From assembly GCF_004664715.2 (NCBI RefSeq), contig NC_051083.1, forward strand, positions 103,113,063-103,177,062: a stretch of DNA of 64,000 bases, given 5' to 3'. This stretch comes from Peromyscus leucopus. Taxonomy: Eukaryota; Chordata; Mammalia; Rodentia; Cricetidae. This document shows, one piece after another, positions 1 through 28,323 of the stretch. Under the pieces are notes generated by a model, which did no database searches, had not been told where the DNA came from, and was given only the letters and a program-made list of their open reading frames with translations. The position numbers and the translations under genes were made by a program. Within the stretch, counting starts at the first letter, position 1. Every line of letters starts with the position of its first letter.

Positions 1-292
1 CTGCTGGCTCTGCCCACTTTAGCTTCCCAACATGATGGTGGTACGTTTTCTGCCAGCTCTGGGAGCCATCAACTCTCAGAAATAGTGGGTCTATGCTTCT
101 ATCAAAGCAGCATGTAGACCAGAAACCTTTTTTTTTTTCTTCCTTTTTTTTTTTAATACTAGTAAAGACTAAATCTACCACACAGTGTAATCTGCCACTG
201 GCAGATGCTTCATTCCGGCCATACTGCCGGTCAAAGGTGGTGAACGCCAGGAACCCGCCAACTTGAGAGAGACAACTAGGAAGCTGTTTTTA

Positions 293-296
<4 letters not shown>

Positions 297-337
<41 letters not shown>
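297..337. repeat. Poly(T) tract, 41 T
   Basis: Uninterrupted T run at 297-337. It separates the ERV leader piece at 338-380 from unassigned DNA on the left. It could be the A-tail of an inserted retroposon on the - strand or a grown mononucleotide repeat. Homopolymer length is also prone to sequencing error. Confidence 0.9.
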
Positions 338-340
<3 letters not shown>

Positions 341-380
341 GTTTTAGGTGGAAACTCTTGCCAACCCTTTGGGCACCATT

Positions 381-728
381 TGTAGCTGGAGAATTTCTCT
401 CCAGCTCCCGCCAAGCCCTGCCAGTCCCTGAGCCCACTTATAAAATAAACATACAGACACTTATATTATTTAAACTGCTTGGCCATTAGCTCAGGCCAAT
501 CACTGTCTAGCTCTTACTCTTATATTTAGTCCATTTCTATTAATCTATACTTTACTACGTGGCTTGTGGCTTAGTGGTACCTTACATCTTTCTTGTCCTG
601 GCGGCTGCAAGCAGTGTCTCCCTTCCCTTTCTGTTCCCTCAATTCTCCTCTCTGTTAGTCCCGCCTATACTTCCTGTCTGGCTATTGGCCAATCGCTGTT
701 TTATTTATACAGAGTGATATCCACAGCA
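381..728 (-). mobile_element. Class II (ERVK-like) LTR with start of the internal region
   Basis: On the - strand the element runs TGCTGTGGATATC … CTCCAGCTACA, with TG…CA ends, about 348 bp. The same family occurs at 52661-53002. Directly after its 3' end (plus-strand 369-378) comes 'tggtgcccaa', which resembles the tRNA-Lys primer-binding site of class II ERVs. This is therefore a 5' LTR followed by a stub of leader, not a solo LTR. The family may be the mysTR/MYSERV-type group of cricetids; I infer that from memory of repeats. No ERV coding sequence is present. Confidence 0.65.
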
Positions 729-730
729 AT

Positions 731-1480
731 GTTTCTCTACCAGAACTATAGTATTCCATTATCCCCTAGGTCCATGGCCTATCTAGTCTCAGGTTCTTGG
801 TCACCCAGGCAGTGCTGGACATGGGTTCCATCATGAAATAGGCCTTAATTTTAATCAGATAGTGGTTGGTTCCTCCTACAACTTTTGTGCTCTGGTTGCA
901 CCAGTGCATCTTATAGACAGATCACTTATAGACAGATTGTAGATGACAAGGTTTGTGGCTTGTTTGCCTTTCTCCTCCGGTAGCATACAGAGTGCAGCCC
1001 AGTGTCCTATGAACACTAGTCAATAGGAATGGGGACTCTAGAGAGGCACCAGCTTGACTTCTCTGTTTTCAGTGAATTATGTGTTGTCTTCAGCAATAGG
1101 ACCTTACTATCAGTTGGTGAACAGCAAATGATAGCCTTGGCAATAGCCTGGGTTGTTTGGTGGTTCCCATGGGGCCTCTTTGGCCAACAACTTGAGTAGA
1201 TGTAACCCATTCCCAGCACTGGAGGTTTCATTTGGTGGCAAGAGATGTCTAGCTGGGGCTTTGTCCCCGCCATTATTTGATGATTCCATGTAGATTGCAT
1301 TTATTTATGTATATAATTTAAGAAGCTTCTACTGTATTAGGATTCAATATAATCCTCAAATAGCCCTTATTTCTAGCTGTCCCTCACCATAGTCCCCCCT
1401 TAACCTACCCTTTCCTCCCCCTCCTGTTTGATCCTCCTGTTCCAGTAACCCCCCCCCATCCATAAATCCATAACTATTCT
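731..1480. repeat. Probable L1-derived rodent repeat (Lx-like)
   Basis: The text around 'tgtcttcagcaatagg', 'cccattcccagcactgga' and 'ggtttcatttggtggcaag' recurs widely in rodent genomes and I associate it with old L1 (Lx-type) untranslated sequence. It ends in a C-rich stretch near 1400-1460. Family and orientation are not certain. Confidence 0.4.
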
Positions 1481-1931
1481 GTTTCCCCTTTGTAAGGTGA
1501 TCCAATCCTACCCCGAGTCCCTTACTCTGTACCTAATCTCTGTGGTTATGTGGATTGTAGACTGCTTATCACAGACTTAACAGCCAACACAACATACAAG
1601 TGAACAGATGCCATATTTGTCTTTTGGGGTCTGGAATAATGGTGAGTGCTATTTTAAAAGAAACTAGAGGTTTCACTTGAGGTGAAAGGTTATCAAAATG
1701 GAAATAATCAGACTGCTTGAAATGCAGAATTGAATGTAAAGAGACATCAGGTTGGACATAAACATCTGCAAGCTGTAGCCTTGTCAGAGCCTAAGCAAGG
1801 TGAACAACACAGACAGAACATGGACAAGAGTTCACAAAGGCTGGAAATATGAGCAAAAGAAAAAACACACACAGAAGCAGAGATTGAAGCAGTATACCAT
1901 CCTACAAAATTATATTTTATAGCAGTTGCCA

Positions 1932-2020
1932 TGAGCCAGGCATGGCAGCAAATACTGTAATCCCAATTCTTAGAAGGCAGAGGCAGAAATGATCTCAAAT
2001 TCTAGGCTAACCTGAGCAGC
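1932..2020 (+). repeat. Degraded B1/B4-type SINE
   Basis: 'gagccaggcatggcagcaaa…gtaatcccaattct…aggcagaggcag' is a diverged 7SL-derived SINE body. Confidence 0.55.
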
Positions 2021-2175
2021 ATAAGGAGCTTCTGCCCCCAAAGAAATTGGCTTGTCAGCTTTTCTACAGTCATCTGTGTATTCTGTATGATTTAGGGCAT
2101 ATGCAATCATACCACAGAAACACGATTTTACTTTTGTCAGTCTGTATGCCCTTTTTCTTTTGATTGCCTTATTTC

Positions 2176-2262
2176 ACCAGATATATGTATATATATTGTA
2201 TATATATATATATACTATATTATTATATATAATAATATTATATATATATATATCCTTGCATT
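2176..2262. repeat. (TA)n-rich tract
   Basis: Alternating AT and TATTATAA runs form near-perfect palindromes over about 85 bp. Confidence 0.85.
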
Positions 2263-2471
2263 GTCTCCAGGTTTACAATAACACTGTTTGGCCTTAAGTG
2301 TGTAGTAGATGTTCTTTGAGATCAAGGAAGGTCCCTTGTATTCATTTTCACCCAGAATTCAGTTTTACTATCATGGACAGATACTGATTTTTTAAGAAAA
2401 TATTGATATAATTTTAAAGATTTATTTTTAATATTTTTGAGATTATAATATATTTATATCACTTTCCCTGT

Positions 2472-2940
2472 TGTTGTTTGTTTTTACTCTTTTTTGGGGG
2501 GCCTGCCACCCAGCTCCCAAATAAATCACACGTAGACGAATTCTCAATTATAAATGCCTGGCCTTAGCTTGGCTTATTTCTTACCAGCTTTCCTCAACTT
2601 ATCCTATTTATCTCATCTACCTTTTGCCCCTGTACTTTTCCCATTCTCTTACTTCTGTAAATCTTACTCTTACTCTGTGGCTTGCTGTGTAGCTGGGTGA
2701 CTGGCCCCTGGAGTCCTCCTCCTTTTCTGGTTCCTAGATCTCCTTCTCCTAGATTTCTCCTTCTATTTATTCTCTCTGCCTGACAGCTCCTCCTTTCCTT
2801 TCTCCTGCCTACCTATTAGCCGTTCAGTTCTTTATTAGACCAATCAGGTGTTTTACACAAGCAAAGTATCGCAGCTTCACAGAGTTAAACAAACGCAACA
2901 TAAATAAAAGTAACACACTTTAAAATAATATTCTACAACA
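2472..2940 (-). mobile_element. Older class II-type ERV LTR
   Basis: On the - strand it begins TGTTGTAGAATATTATTTTA and ends near …AAACAACA. It contains 'aaataaa'-type signals and an internal organisation similar to the LTRs at 381 and 52661, including an aataaatag box and a 'ccaatcagg' motif. No primer-binding site was recognised next to it. Family name not assigned. Confidence 0.5.
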
Positions 2941-3028
2941 TTCCCCCTTTTCTTTCCTCCCTTCAAACCTTCCTGTGTATCCCCCCACACACTTTTTCAA
3001 ATTCATGGCCTCATTTTATTTCATTGTT

Positions 3029-3048
3029 GTTGTGTGTGTGTGTGTGTA
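3029..3048. repeat. (TG)n microsatellite
   Basis: About ten TG dinucleotides in the DOCK11 intron. Confidence 0.85.
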
Positions 3049-3228
3049 TTTCTAAATGCATATATACAATCTTTTCAAGTTGTGTGTTACTTGTATCTGA
3101 TTAAACACCTTTTTCTGCACTTATTTCTTTTATTAGGCTTATGTAGTGGTATATTCCTTGAGCTTTTTAAAAAATAATTACTAAACAACTTTCAATTCCT
3201 GAAATAAACACCATTAGTTTTTAACTGA

Positions 3229-3380
3229 CTTTTTGGTATTTTGAGACAGGATCTCACTATGTATCCCTGGCTGGCCTGAAACTTGCCATGTAGACCAGGC
3301 TGGCCTGGAACTCACAGAGATCAGTCTGTTTCTGCCTCCTGAGAGCTAGTAGTAGAGATATGTGCCACCATACCCAGCCT
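3229..3380 (-). repeat. B1 SINE
   Basis: Reverse complement of B1: 'tgagacaggatctcactatgt … ctggcctggaactcacagagatc … gtgccaccatacccagcc'. Confidence 0.85.
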
Positions 3381-4424
3381 GCTGAAATTCTTATTATAGC
3401 CAGTGAATGTTAATATGCTGATTCTTTATTCAAGTATTCACATTGATTATGAGTTACAAAAGAAGGCAGTCTAGATAAATAAGGTTGTTCCCACCCTTAA
3501 AGAATCTCAGCTTATTTGGAATGTCAGCTACCTAGACAGTGTGCAAATATTGTAGAACTATAAATATTTACCCCATTGATTCATAGAATGGGAAACAAAG
3601 TATTTGTACCTTGCCTTCCTTATCCAGACCAGGAAAAACATCTAGGAGGGTAGTACCTAAGCTATTCTAAAGAGATGCTTGAAGGGCAAAGGATATTTCA
3701 GGAGAATTACTAGTAAGCTTTTCTCTGTTATTGGAGCACTTGGCTTGTTGAATGAGGAGATCATAGAAGCGTTAACCATATCATTGCAATCCTCGTGTAC
3801 CACATGAAGGAGCTTGCCCCTTGTTCTGTGAGTGATGGCATGTTTTTAGATTTTCAATGACATGATCAGAACCCTGTGGTCTATGTGTAGAGGATGTATT
3901 GGGAAGTGCCAAGGGGAAAGTCAGGGGAAAAGGTACCGAAGTCTTGAGTCTTAGCAGTAAACGGAGAAATGGAGGAAATGGATCATATTTGAGAAGTACC
4001 TAGGAAGTTAAAGTGACAGGGCTTGGCAATAAGCTCAGAGGATGAGTAAAGGAAGAGATTGTATTAGTTTCCTAGATTGTTAGAATGGTTTGAAATTGAT
4101 TTGTCTAAAGCTATTTAACACCCAGTTGCACCCTAGACGTAATACCCTATACTAGGTAGCTTATTAACAGCAGAAGTGAATTTCTCAGAGTTCTAGTGGG
4201 TAATGTATCCAGGGAGGGCAAATTTCCCGGTTCGTAGATGACCCCTGCTTGCTGTGCCCTTACTTGGTAGAAGGGATGCGCTAGGTCTCTGGGATTTCTT
4301 TTTGAAAGGGTGCTTGAAATCTTATTAATGGTTGCTCTGCCTTATGACATCATCACCCCCAACTGCCTCACCTTCTGATACCATCATCTGGAAGGTTAGA
4401 ATTTTCCCATGTGAATCTGAGGGA

Positions 4425-4800
4425 AGCAAATATTAAGAGCATAGCACTAGGGCTGCCATATCCAAGTAGGTAGCTTCAAACACAAAAATGTATTAACTCA
4501 CCATTCTGGAGTCCAGAAATCCTTGCCTTCTGCTGATAGCTGTTGGTCCTTGGCATTCCTTGGCTTATAGCTACATGGATTCTGTCTCTGTCCCTGTAGT
4601 CACATTGTATTTTCCCTGGACACCTGCTGTTTATTTTAAGGATGCCAGCCATATTGTCTTGAGGGCTCACCTTGTATCAGTATATTTATCTTAATCGATT
4701 GTATCTATAACAACCTTTTCTCAAATTAGGTCACATTCTGAGGCAGGTAAGAACTTCAGCTTACCATTTAGGGGAATACAATTCAACGCATACCAGGGTA
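4425..4800. repeat. Likely ancient mammalian interspersed repeat
   Basis: Motifs 'ccattctggagtccagaaatc', 'cattccttggcttatagct' and 'caaattaggtcacattctga' resemble a widespread old eutherian repeat. I cannot name the family with confidence. Confidence 0.4.
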
Positions 4801-5662
4801 AAGTCAAAACTGCACCTACTTCCCACCTAAGTAATTATAGATTATTGCCACCTGCTAAATAGGAACGGGAACTAGAAGATAAATTTGATTGTCTAAGTGA
4901 CAAACAGGCCATTTTGGCAATCAGTTCCCTAGATCTGAAGGAAAACAAGTTACTAAAACTTGTAGTCAACAGCACAACAGTTGGCCTCATCTTTTTATTG
5001 TTGAGAACATGAGATGATGCTTCACGAAACTGTCTCAAGCAGCTGTTACAATTCCGGAAGGTGTGAGAGCCCTATCATAGGATATCCTATCCCTAATGGT
5101 CAAAACATAGGGAGAGTTCTTTCCCTGGATTGTATCAGTTTAAAGAAGACCTAAATCACTAATGCAATAGCTTGAAAAGTTGTCTCATTCTCTTAAGACT
5201 AATATTCTATGCAAATATTGTCTCAATATGAAAGAATAGCAATGGACATGTATAAGCTTAGTGAAATTTGCCTTGTTAGGTATTTATACATTCTCTATTA
5301 ATTACTTTTACTAAAACATGATATATATGTATATATAAATAGGATTCATTATGATATTTCTATGTGTGCATACAGCATTCATTGGTATCCAACCACACCT
5401 TTCTTCCACCCTCACCACTCACCCTGTCTCACCCTGGCATGATTTCCATCCCCTAGTAAATCATTCTTCAACTTCCAGGTCAACTTAGTCCATAATTTGG
5501 AACAACCAAAAGATTTAATTCAACATGATATTATCTGTAAGTAAAGTCTCCATTTTCACATAAACAAAACAAATATAATTTACTGTTGACATTGGTTTCA
5601 TATTCCAGAAATATTTCTAATTTTCCAGTACTTGTAACATTTGATTTAGAAAAGACTGTCAT

Positions 5663-5785
5663 GTAGCAGTCTATGCTGGCACATACCTGTAATCCAAGCA
5701 TTCAATGAGGTTGAGGTGGAAAGCTCACCAGTTGCAGGACAGCCTGAGCTTCATGGCTAGGTCCTGTTTCAAAAGGAAGAAGTAG
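5663..5785 (+). repeat. Degraded B4/B1-type SINE
   Basis: 'atgctggcacatacctgtaatccaagcattc … ggacagcctgagcttcatggctaggtcctgtttcaaaa' matches a diverged SINE body with short A-tail. Confidence 0.6.
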
Positions 5786-5826
5786 AGAGGGGGAAGATGT
5801 GCTCATACAAATATACCTCTGTGCAA

Positions 5827-5972
5827 CCAGGCGGTGGTGGCGCACGCCTTTAATCCCAGCACTCAGGAGGCAGAGCCAGGTGGATCTCTGTGAGTTCGAG
5901 GCCAGCCTGGGCAACAGAGTGAGTTCCAGGACAGACATAGCTCATAGCTACACAGAGAACCCGCCCCCCTCT
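5827..5972 (+). repeat. B1 SINE
   Basis: 'ccaggcggtggtggcgcacg … cagagccaggtggatctctgtgagttcgaggccagcctggg' is near consensus. It lies 150 bp upstream of DOCK11 coding exon a. Confidence 0.9.
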
Positions 5973-6104
5973 AGTGTGTGTATGTGTATATATATATGTT
6001 GTATATACCTCTATGCATTTGCTTGAACATAGCCCATTTTGTTTTGTTCCAAGTTAAAATGGTTTCAAATTGATTTATCTAAAGCTAGTTTAATATCCAG
6101 TTGA

Positions 6105-22633
<16,529 letters not shown>

Positions 22634-22980
22634 AGAGATTGGGAAAGAAAGGACAATGAGACCGGCTTTTCTCAGGAATATTCGGAGCTGTGCAAATGTT
22701 CAAATTGAGAGACTCGATATGTGTGGAGTGTTTCCTCCTGACACCAAAATCGTCATGCTTTCTTTCATACAGGGTGCTTACGTATTTGTAAATAGTTAAG
22801 CAACTTGAAAGTGCCTGGAAAATTGCACCACTGTGCTTGGTTTGTACTTTTTTAGGTAAATCTATATGCTGAAAAGTAGAGCTCAAAACCATTCATTCAC
22901 TTTGCTTAATTACTGCTTAATAATAACAAGACTGTATAATTGTATAATGGAACCCAATAAAAGGTAAAACTTATTTGTAA
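22634..22980 (+). other. DOCK11: DOCK11 3' untranslated region
   Basis: Sequence follows the TGA to just beyond the first good polyadenylation signal. It is AT-rich and repeat-free and carries a TGTAAATA motif at 22787-22794, which matches the Pumilio-binding consensus. Length (about 350 bp) fits my recollection of a short 3'UTR in mammalian DOCK11 mRNA. The 3' end is inferred from the AATAAA only. Confidence 0.7.
22956..22961 (+). terminator. DOCK11 polyadenylation signal AATAAA
   Basis: A canonical AATAAA lies 323 bp after the stop codon. Cleavage would be expected about 10-25 bp downstream, near 22975-22985. A second AATAAA at 23309-23314 could serve as a minor alternative site. Confidence 0.7.
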
Positions 22981-23947
22981 CTGGAAGTGAAGGAAATAAT
23001 GCTTTGAATTTAGCATCGTTCTTCATAAGAACTTGGAGTCATTATCATGTGACTCCGTGGGGAAGAAAACATTTTTTTAAAACCCACAGGACATAGATAA
23101 TTGGGGAGAGAATTTGAACCAGTGCCTGTTAGTAGTTACGGCCAGGGTTAAAAAAGACCCTAAACCATGCTTTAACAGGAATACTTGGGAAGGAAAGGAT
23201 ATCCTGGAGACCCCAGGCTTGCCTCTTTGATCTGAGGGCACTTGTCACCAGAGCAGGTCTCTCTACCTCATACGGCAGGAGGAATTTCTGAGGATGTCCA
23301 TGAAGCTAAATAAAAACATCCTTGGGAATCTGTAGTCTCTAAATCCTGTGCAGCTTCAAAGCTGTTGAGGAATCCCTTGGGGTGGCTTTAGTGGGGACTA
23401 TTTTCTCCAGTTGCAAGATTAGCTAACACTGTGAGAGACCTTGGTAGTTCCATGAACATGGCGTGGGTCAGTGTAGAAACACAGATCGAACAGTGGCAAG
23501 TTTAGAACTACATTTCTATCTACAAAGGACTCTCAGATCCCTTCAGTAATTCAGGGTAACCCAGGGGTATAAAGAACTTTTTTAGCAGTGGAAAAAGCAT
23601 AGATAAAATGGCTCATTTCATGCAAGATTTCGTAGTAGCCCATCACAGATGTCATCATGCCCATATATGGAATTGTTATTGTTACATTATTTATATGATT
23701 TGGCTCCCTCTACAAGTAGCATAAACATCTTTTTTTTAAAAAAAAAAAATAAGATAGAAAGCAGTGTTAGCAACAGCCTTTGAACTGTGACCAACACATC
23801 ATAGAACTCAGGATGAGTCACTAGCTGATGAACTACACAAGTCATCATAATAAGAGCTCAGGCTTTTTAGTATAAATACTGGTTGACCAGAGTGATCAAT
23901 TTAACATCTCTCACTCCTTTCCCCTCCCCCATCCCGTCTCCTCTCCT

Positions 23948-23950
<3 letters not shown>
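22981..23950. other. Intergenic, no recognised repeat or gene
   Basis: DNA just downstream of DOCK11. It has a second AATAAA at 23309 and an A/T run near 23730-23750 but nothing else recognisable. Confidence 0.5.

Positions 23951-23993
<43 letters not shown>
23951..23993. repeat. (GT)n microsatellite
   Basis: About 21 GT units, followed by a short degraded SINE-like piece to about 24060. Confidence 0.95.
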
Positions 23994-23994
<1 letters not shown>

Positions 23995-24329
23995 CCGCCC
24001 TGAACCTTGGGCTTTGGTCTGTTGAGCGTGAAGTATACCACCTAAGCATTAAGCCAGAGCAGCTTGGTCTAACAGCATAAATCTTCAGCTGTGGACAGAC
24101 AAAGGAAGGCAGATGAAAAGAACAGCAGGTGGGGAGTAAGTTTGTGCACAGGGAGCAGAGTTGGTCGGTAAGAGTATACATTGTTTATCTAGTTGGTTTT
24201 CCTAATCCCTAAACACATAAAGGTCACTCGAAGGAAGGGGTATGTCTGTTTATCCATTTTCCTAGTGGAAATTGAGGCTAAATTCTTCAAAGACTTTGCC
24301 TCTGTGGTGTCATTTGAAAACTTCTCCGG

Positions 24330-25270
24330 CATGCTCTTTTTTTCCTCATCTGAGTTCTCCTCTTTATTAAGATACAATTTGCATACCATATACATTCATT
24401 TGTTTGAAGTACACAGTTTGATGTTTGGGTACATTCACAGAGTTGTACAAGCATCATCTCATAGAATGTTCTCTCACCCATGAGAGGCCCATATGCATTA
24501 GCAATCATTCCCCTGTCCTTACCATTCAGCCTTCAGCACCAAGCAACCATTAATCTACTCTCCTCTACAGATCTGCCGCTTGTAAACATACAGTATGTAT
24601 CTTTTTGTACCTGACTTATTTCACGTAGAATAATATGTCCATAGCTCATCCATATAGCATATATCAATCACTAATCCATTCCCTTCCATGCCTGAATAAT
24701 ATTCTTTCATATAAATATACTGTCTTTTATCCATTCTTGGACATTAGAGCTATTTACATTACAGAATGAATGTAATATGAACACTGTTAATCTTAACATG
24801 AGTTTACAGGTGCTTGTATAAGTGTATTTTCATTCCTCTTGGGCATAGATGTGCGATTACTGGATCACATGATAACTCTAACTTTTGAAGGACTGTCCAA
24901 ACTTTCCCACAGCAGCTACAGCACTTTGCGTTTCCATCAGCAGTACACATGGGTTCCAAGTTCTCCTGACTGTCCCAGCATTATTATCTGCCTCTTTGAT
25001 TATTGGCATCCCAGTTGGAGTGGAGTGGTATCTAATTGTGGCTTGCATTTGAATTCCCCTGGTGGCTGACAAAGTTGCGGTTTCTTTCATGTGCATACTG
25101 ACCATTTTTCCATTCTCTCTGGAAAGATGTCTGTTTACCTCATTAGTCGGGTAAAATCAAGAAGTTTGCCTTTTCATTGTTGAGTTGCAAAGTTGTTTGT
25201 TTTTTAATATACATTCTGGTGGAACATTCCATCTCACAGATATTATTTGAATATATATCTCCTATTGCTA
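24330..25270 (-). mobile_element. Ancient L1 (L1M-type) 3' part, antisense
   Basis: 'tttattaagatacaatttgc', 'cattcttggacattagagc', 'tcctcttgggcatagatgtg', 'gtggtatctaattgtggctt' and 'gcatttgaattcccctg' follow, in order, the antisense of mammalian L1M 3'UTR and ORF2 end. It is highly diverged, without an open frame. Confidence 0.75.
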
Positions 25271-25473
25271 GTCCACTTGGGCTGGCCCTAAATGCCTGTG
25301 TTTAAGCAATCTTCCTGTCTCAGCCTGTCAGTGGCAGCTGGGGAGACAGCTGAATACTGACAGCTAGAGAATGCTCCACTCAGGTGTGGCCCCTATCTTG
25401 ATTTACACTGCAAGACAGAATTTCAGGATGAGTCAGTATGAAGCAAAGTTGGTGTTTATTTTTTAAAAAAGAT

Positions 25474-25474
<1 letters not shown>

Positions 25475-25540
<66 letters not shown>

Positions 25541-25570
25541 CTGTGTGTCTGTGTGTCTGTGTCTGTGTCT
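25475..25570. repeat. (CT)n followed by (TG/TCTG)n
   Basis: A pure CT run of about 27 units grades into GT and CTGTGT repeats. Confidence 0.95.
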
Positions 25571-25681
25571 TAATTCCTTTCTCTTTGTTGTAAGTTTCAA
25601 AAATGGAAAATATTCGCCCTTGTTCATTTTCAAGATTTCAAAGGCTATTCTGGTCCTGTTGTATGAATATTAGCATAAGCT

Positions 25682-25870
25682 TATTTAGATGTATTTATTT
25701 TATATGTATGAGTGTTCTGCCCACATGTATGTCTATATACCATGTGCTTCCTGGTGCCCTGAAGGTCAGAAGAGAGCATCAGATCCTCTGGATCTAAAGT
25801 TACAGATGGTTGTGAGCCACCATGTGGGTAGTGAGAACTGAACCCAGGTCCTCTGCAAAAGCAATAATGT
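25682..25870 (-). repeat. B2 SINE
   Basis: 'tttatatgtatgagtgttct … ggtcagaagagagcatcaga … gaactgaacccaggtcctct'. Confidence 0.85.
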
Positions 25871-26091
25871 CTTCTTAATTCTTACGTAGTTTTGAAGTCA
25901 AAGTCTTGTATTTATGTTTTTATTTGATTCTTTAATTGTTTTTAATTTGTTGATACTATTGAAATTTCTTAATTTCATTTTTAGATTTTTTTTACTAGTT
26001 TATAGAAACAATTGGGTTTTTTTTTGTCTGTGTGGTATATGTGTGAATGCCAGAGGTCAATGTTGAGGGTCTTCCTCAACTGCTTCTCCAC

Positions 26092-26274
26092 CCTATTTAT
26101 TTATATATTTATGTATGAGTGCTCTGTCTGCATGTATACCTACCTGAATGCCAGAAGAGGGCATCAGATTCTATTATAGATGTTTGTGTGCCAGCATGCG
26201 GGTGCTGGGAATTGAACTCAGGACCTCTGCAAGAGCAGCGAGTACTCTTAACCACTGAACCATCTCTCAGCCCC
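26092..26274 (-). repeat. B2 SINE
   Basis: 'gaatgccagaagagggcatc … gggaattgaactcaggacct … taaccactgaaccatctctc'. Confidence 0.85.
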
Positions 26275-26500
26275 TCCAGAGACAAGGTCTCCCCAAATCT
26301 GGAGCTGGTCAATTCAGCTAGACTGACTGGGGATGGCCAGCAAGTCTCAAGGAACTCTTCCTGTTTCCACGTCCCCAGTACGGGGATTACAGGGTATTCA
26401 CCATGCCTGACTTTTAAACAATGTTGCTACTGGAGATCCAAGGCAAGTCCTCCCGCACTCACAATAAGCACTTTACCAATTGAACCACCTCCTCAGGCTT
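26275..26500 (-). repeat. Composite tRNA/7SL SINE
   Basis: Directly abuts the preceding B2: 'gagacaaggtctccccaaat … ggggattacagggtattcac … gcactttaccaattgaacca'. Confidence 0.65.
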
Positions 26501-27521
26501 GATTTTTTTTATTTCAAGCTTATATCTTACTGAGTTAAGTGTTATATTCAGCTGAAACCTTGGTAGGTTCATTCATGACCTTCAATAGGGTTCTGTGGGT
26601 ACTTTGGGTTTTCTCCACTTAATATCCTATCATCTTTCCTTGCTCCCTTCTAATCTTGTTGCCTTTTGTTTTATATTCTTACCCAGCACCTCACTAGAAC
26701 TTCCTGTATAATTTAAGTGACAATAGTGAGAACAGACATTGTATGACTCATCTTTGGGAGCAGAGTGTGAGTCATTGCTTTTTAGTATGGTGTTAGTTGT
26801 GGGGTTTTAGTAGGTCTCTTAAAATGTAGTTCAGGAAGTTTCCTCCAAAAGGATTTGCATCTGTTTCCTAATCTTTTAAATTATTTATAGAATCCCTATG
26901 TGTCACATAGAAATTAACACACAAATGATCAGGAAATGGACCCCAGTTATACATAAAATCAGATATGACACCAGGTTATCTGCTTCCATGTTTTCAACTA
27001 TTCTATACTCCTTCCTGTAATGTCCTGCTTCAACATTCTGTAACTTTCCAGGAAAACCCAGAACAAGCCCATCTTCCACTTTTTCAGAAGTATGAAATTG
27101 GTGCCTGAGTTTCTTCTGTTTACCCAAAACCTGGCACAGAATGGGCACTTGAGTAGTCTCAAGAGAAGAAGGCTAATTTTATAGAAACTGATCTCTCTGG
27201 AGCCCTTTGTAATGAGCAAAATTATGTGGACAGACAGCCTAGCTCTCCGAGAGGTTGTAGTTCAAGGAGATAGGAAATATTTGCATAAGACAGATAACGT
27301 GTTGCAGTCTGATGAAAGAGTCAATCAGTGGCACAGCCAGTCTAGATCTCAAGCAAAGGCTTCACAGCATGACAGTGGACAGAGCTCTAAGCACCGGGAA
27401 GGAACTAGCTTGTATGTGCTGAATAAACCTTAGGCAGAACCTTAAATGGGAAATGGAAAATTTTCCGCTTCATTTACATTGCTATGTGAGGTCTGTTCAT
27501 TAAATCCAATCACCACTACAC

Positions 27522-27523
<2 letters not shown>
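26501..27523. other. Intergenic, no recognised repeat or gene
   Basis: Open frames on both strands here are short and match nothing I know. Confidence 0.5.

Positions 27524-27570
<47 letters not shown>
27524..27570. repeat. (GT)n microsatellite
   Basis: About 23 uninterrupted GT units. Confidence 0.95.
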
Positions 27571-27572
<2 letters not shown>

Positions 27573-27784
27573 CATTCTCTATGGAGTTTTCAGTATTTGG
27601 GAGGGAAAAAATCCACCTCTCCCAGTAGGTTGAACCATTTTGTGATTCTTCTCATTTCTAATTAGAACTGTCACCCACCACAGTAGCCTCTGGATGGGTT
27701 TCATTAAAACCCTGTGATTCTAGATGACACAGTTTGGCTGGTGTGGAGCGCTTACGGATGCGGATTTGGGCATTCTTCTGTGTA

Positions 27785-27958
27785 GCAGAGCTAGTGTGTG
27801 CACTGACTGGAGCCAGGCTGTGTCAGAATTGCCAACTCTCCATTGAGCACATTATTCAATCCGTCTATGCCTACACTTCCTCACCTGTAGAATGGAGGTA
27901 TTCATTTTACCCATACCCTAAGAGCTCAATAAGTTGACATGTACGTAGAAAATAATGT
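27785..27958 (-). repeat. MIR element
   Basis: Reverse MIR motifs 'ctatgcctacacttcctcac', 'ctgtagaatggaggt' and 'gagctcaataagt'. Confidence 0.65.
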
Positions 27959-27965
27959 CTGAAGG

Positions 27966-28273
27966 TGCTAGGGCAATGGCTCAGTCACTAAAGCCCTTGC
28001 CTTGTAAGCATGACAACCTGAGTTTGGAGCCCCAGGACCCATGTAAAAAGCCAGGGATGGTAAGAGTGTGCTTGTAATTCCAGGAATACTGAGATAAAAT
28101 GGTAGAACCAGATCCCTAGAGCTCACTGGTCCCTAGAGTTCAAAGCCAATGAGAGACACCATCTTAAAAGGTGGAAAGTATCCAAGGAGCTGACACCTAT
28201 ATATTCTTGTTATATTCTGACCTTCACAGTAATTGATGTAACAGGTATACCCACCTACATGGGAACATTGCAT
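27966..28273 (+). repeat. Composite tRNA/7SL SINE
   Basis: 'gctagggcaatggctcagtc … agcccttgccttgtaagcat … cccaggacccatgtaaaaag … gagagacaccatcttaaaag'. The (CA)n at 28276 is its tail. Confidence 0.65.

Positions 28274-28275
<2 letters not shown>

Positions 28276-28321
<46 letters not shown>
28276..28321. repeat. (CA)n microsatellite
   Basis: 23 CA units at the end of the composite SINE. Confidence 0.95.

Positions 28322-28323
<2 letters not shown>

Noticed and set aside
23309..23314. Second AATAAA as the main DOCK11 polyadenylation signal
   Set aside because: Possible as a minor site, but the AATAAA at 22956 comes first and fits the expected short 3'UTR.
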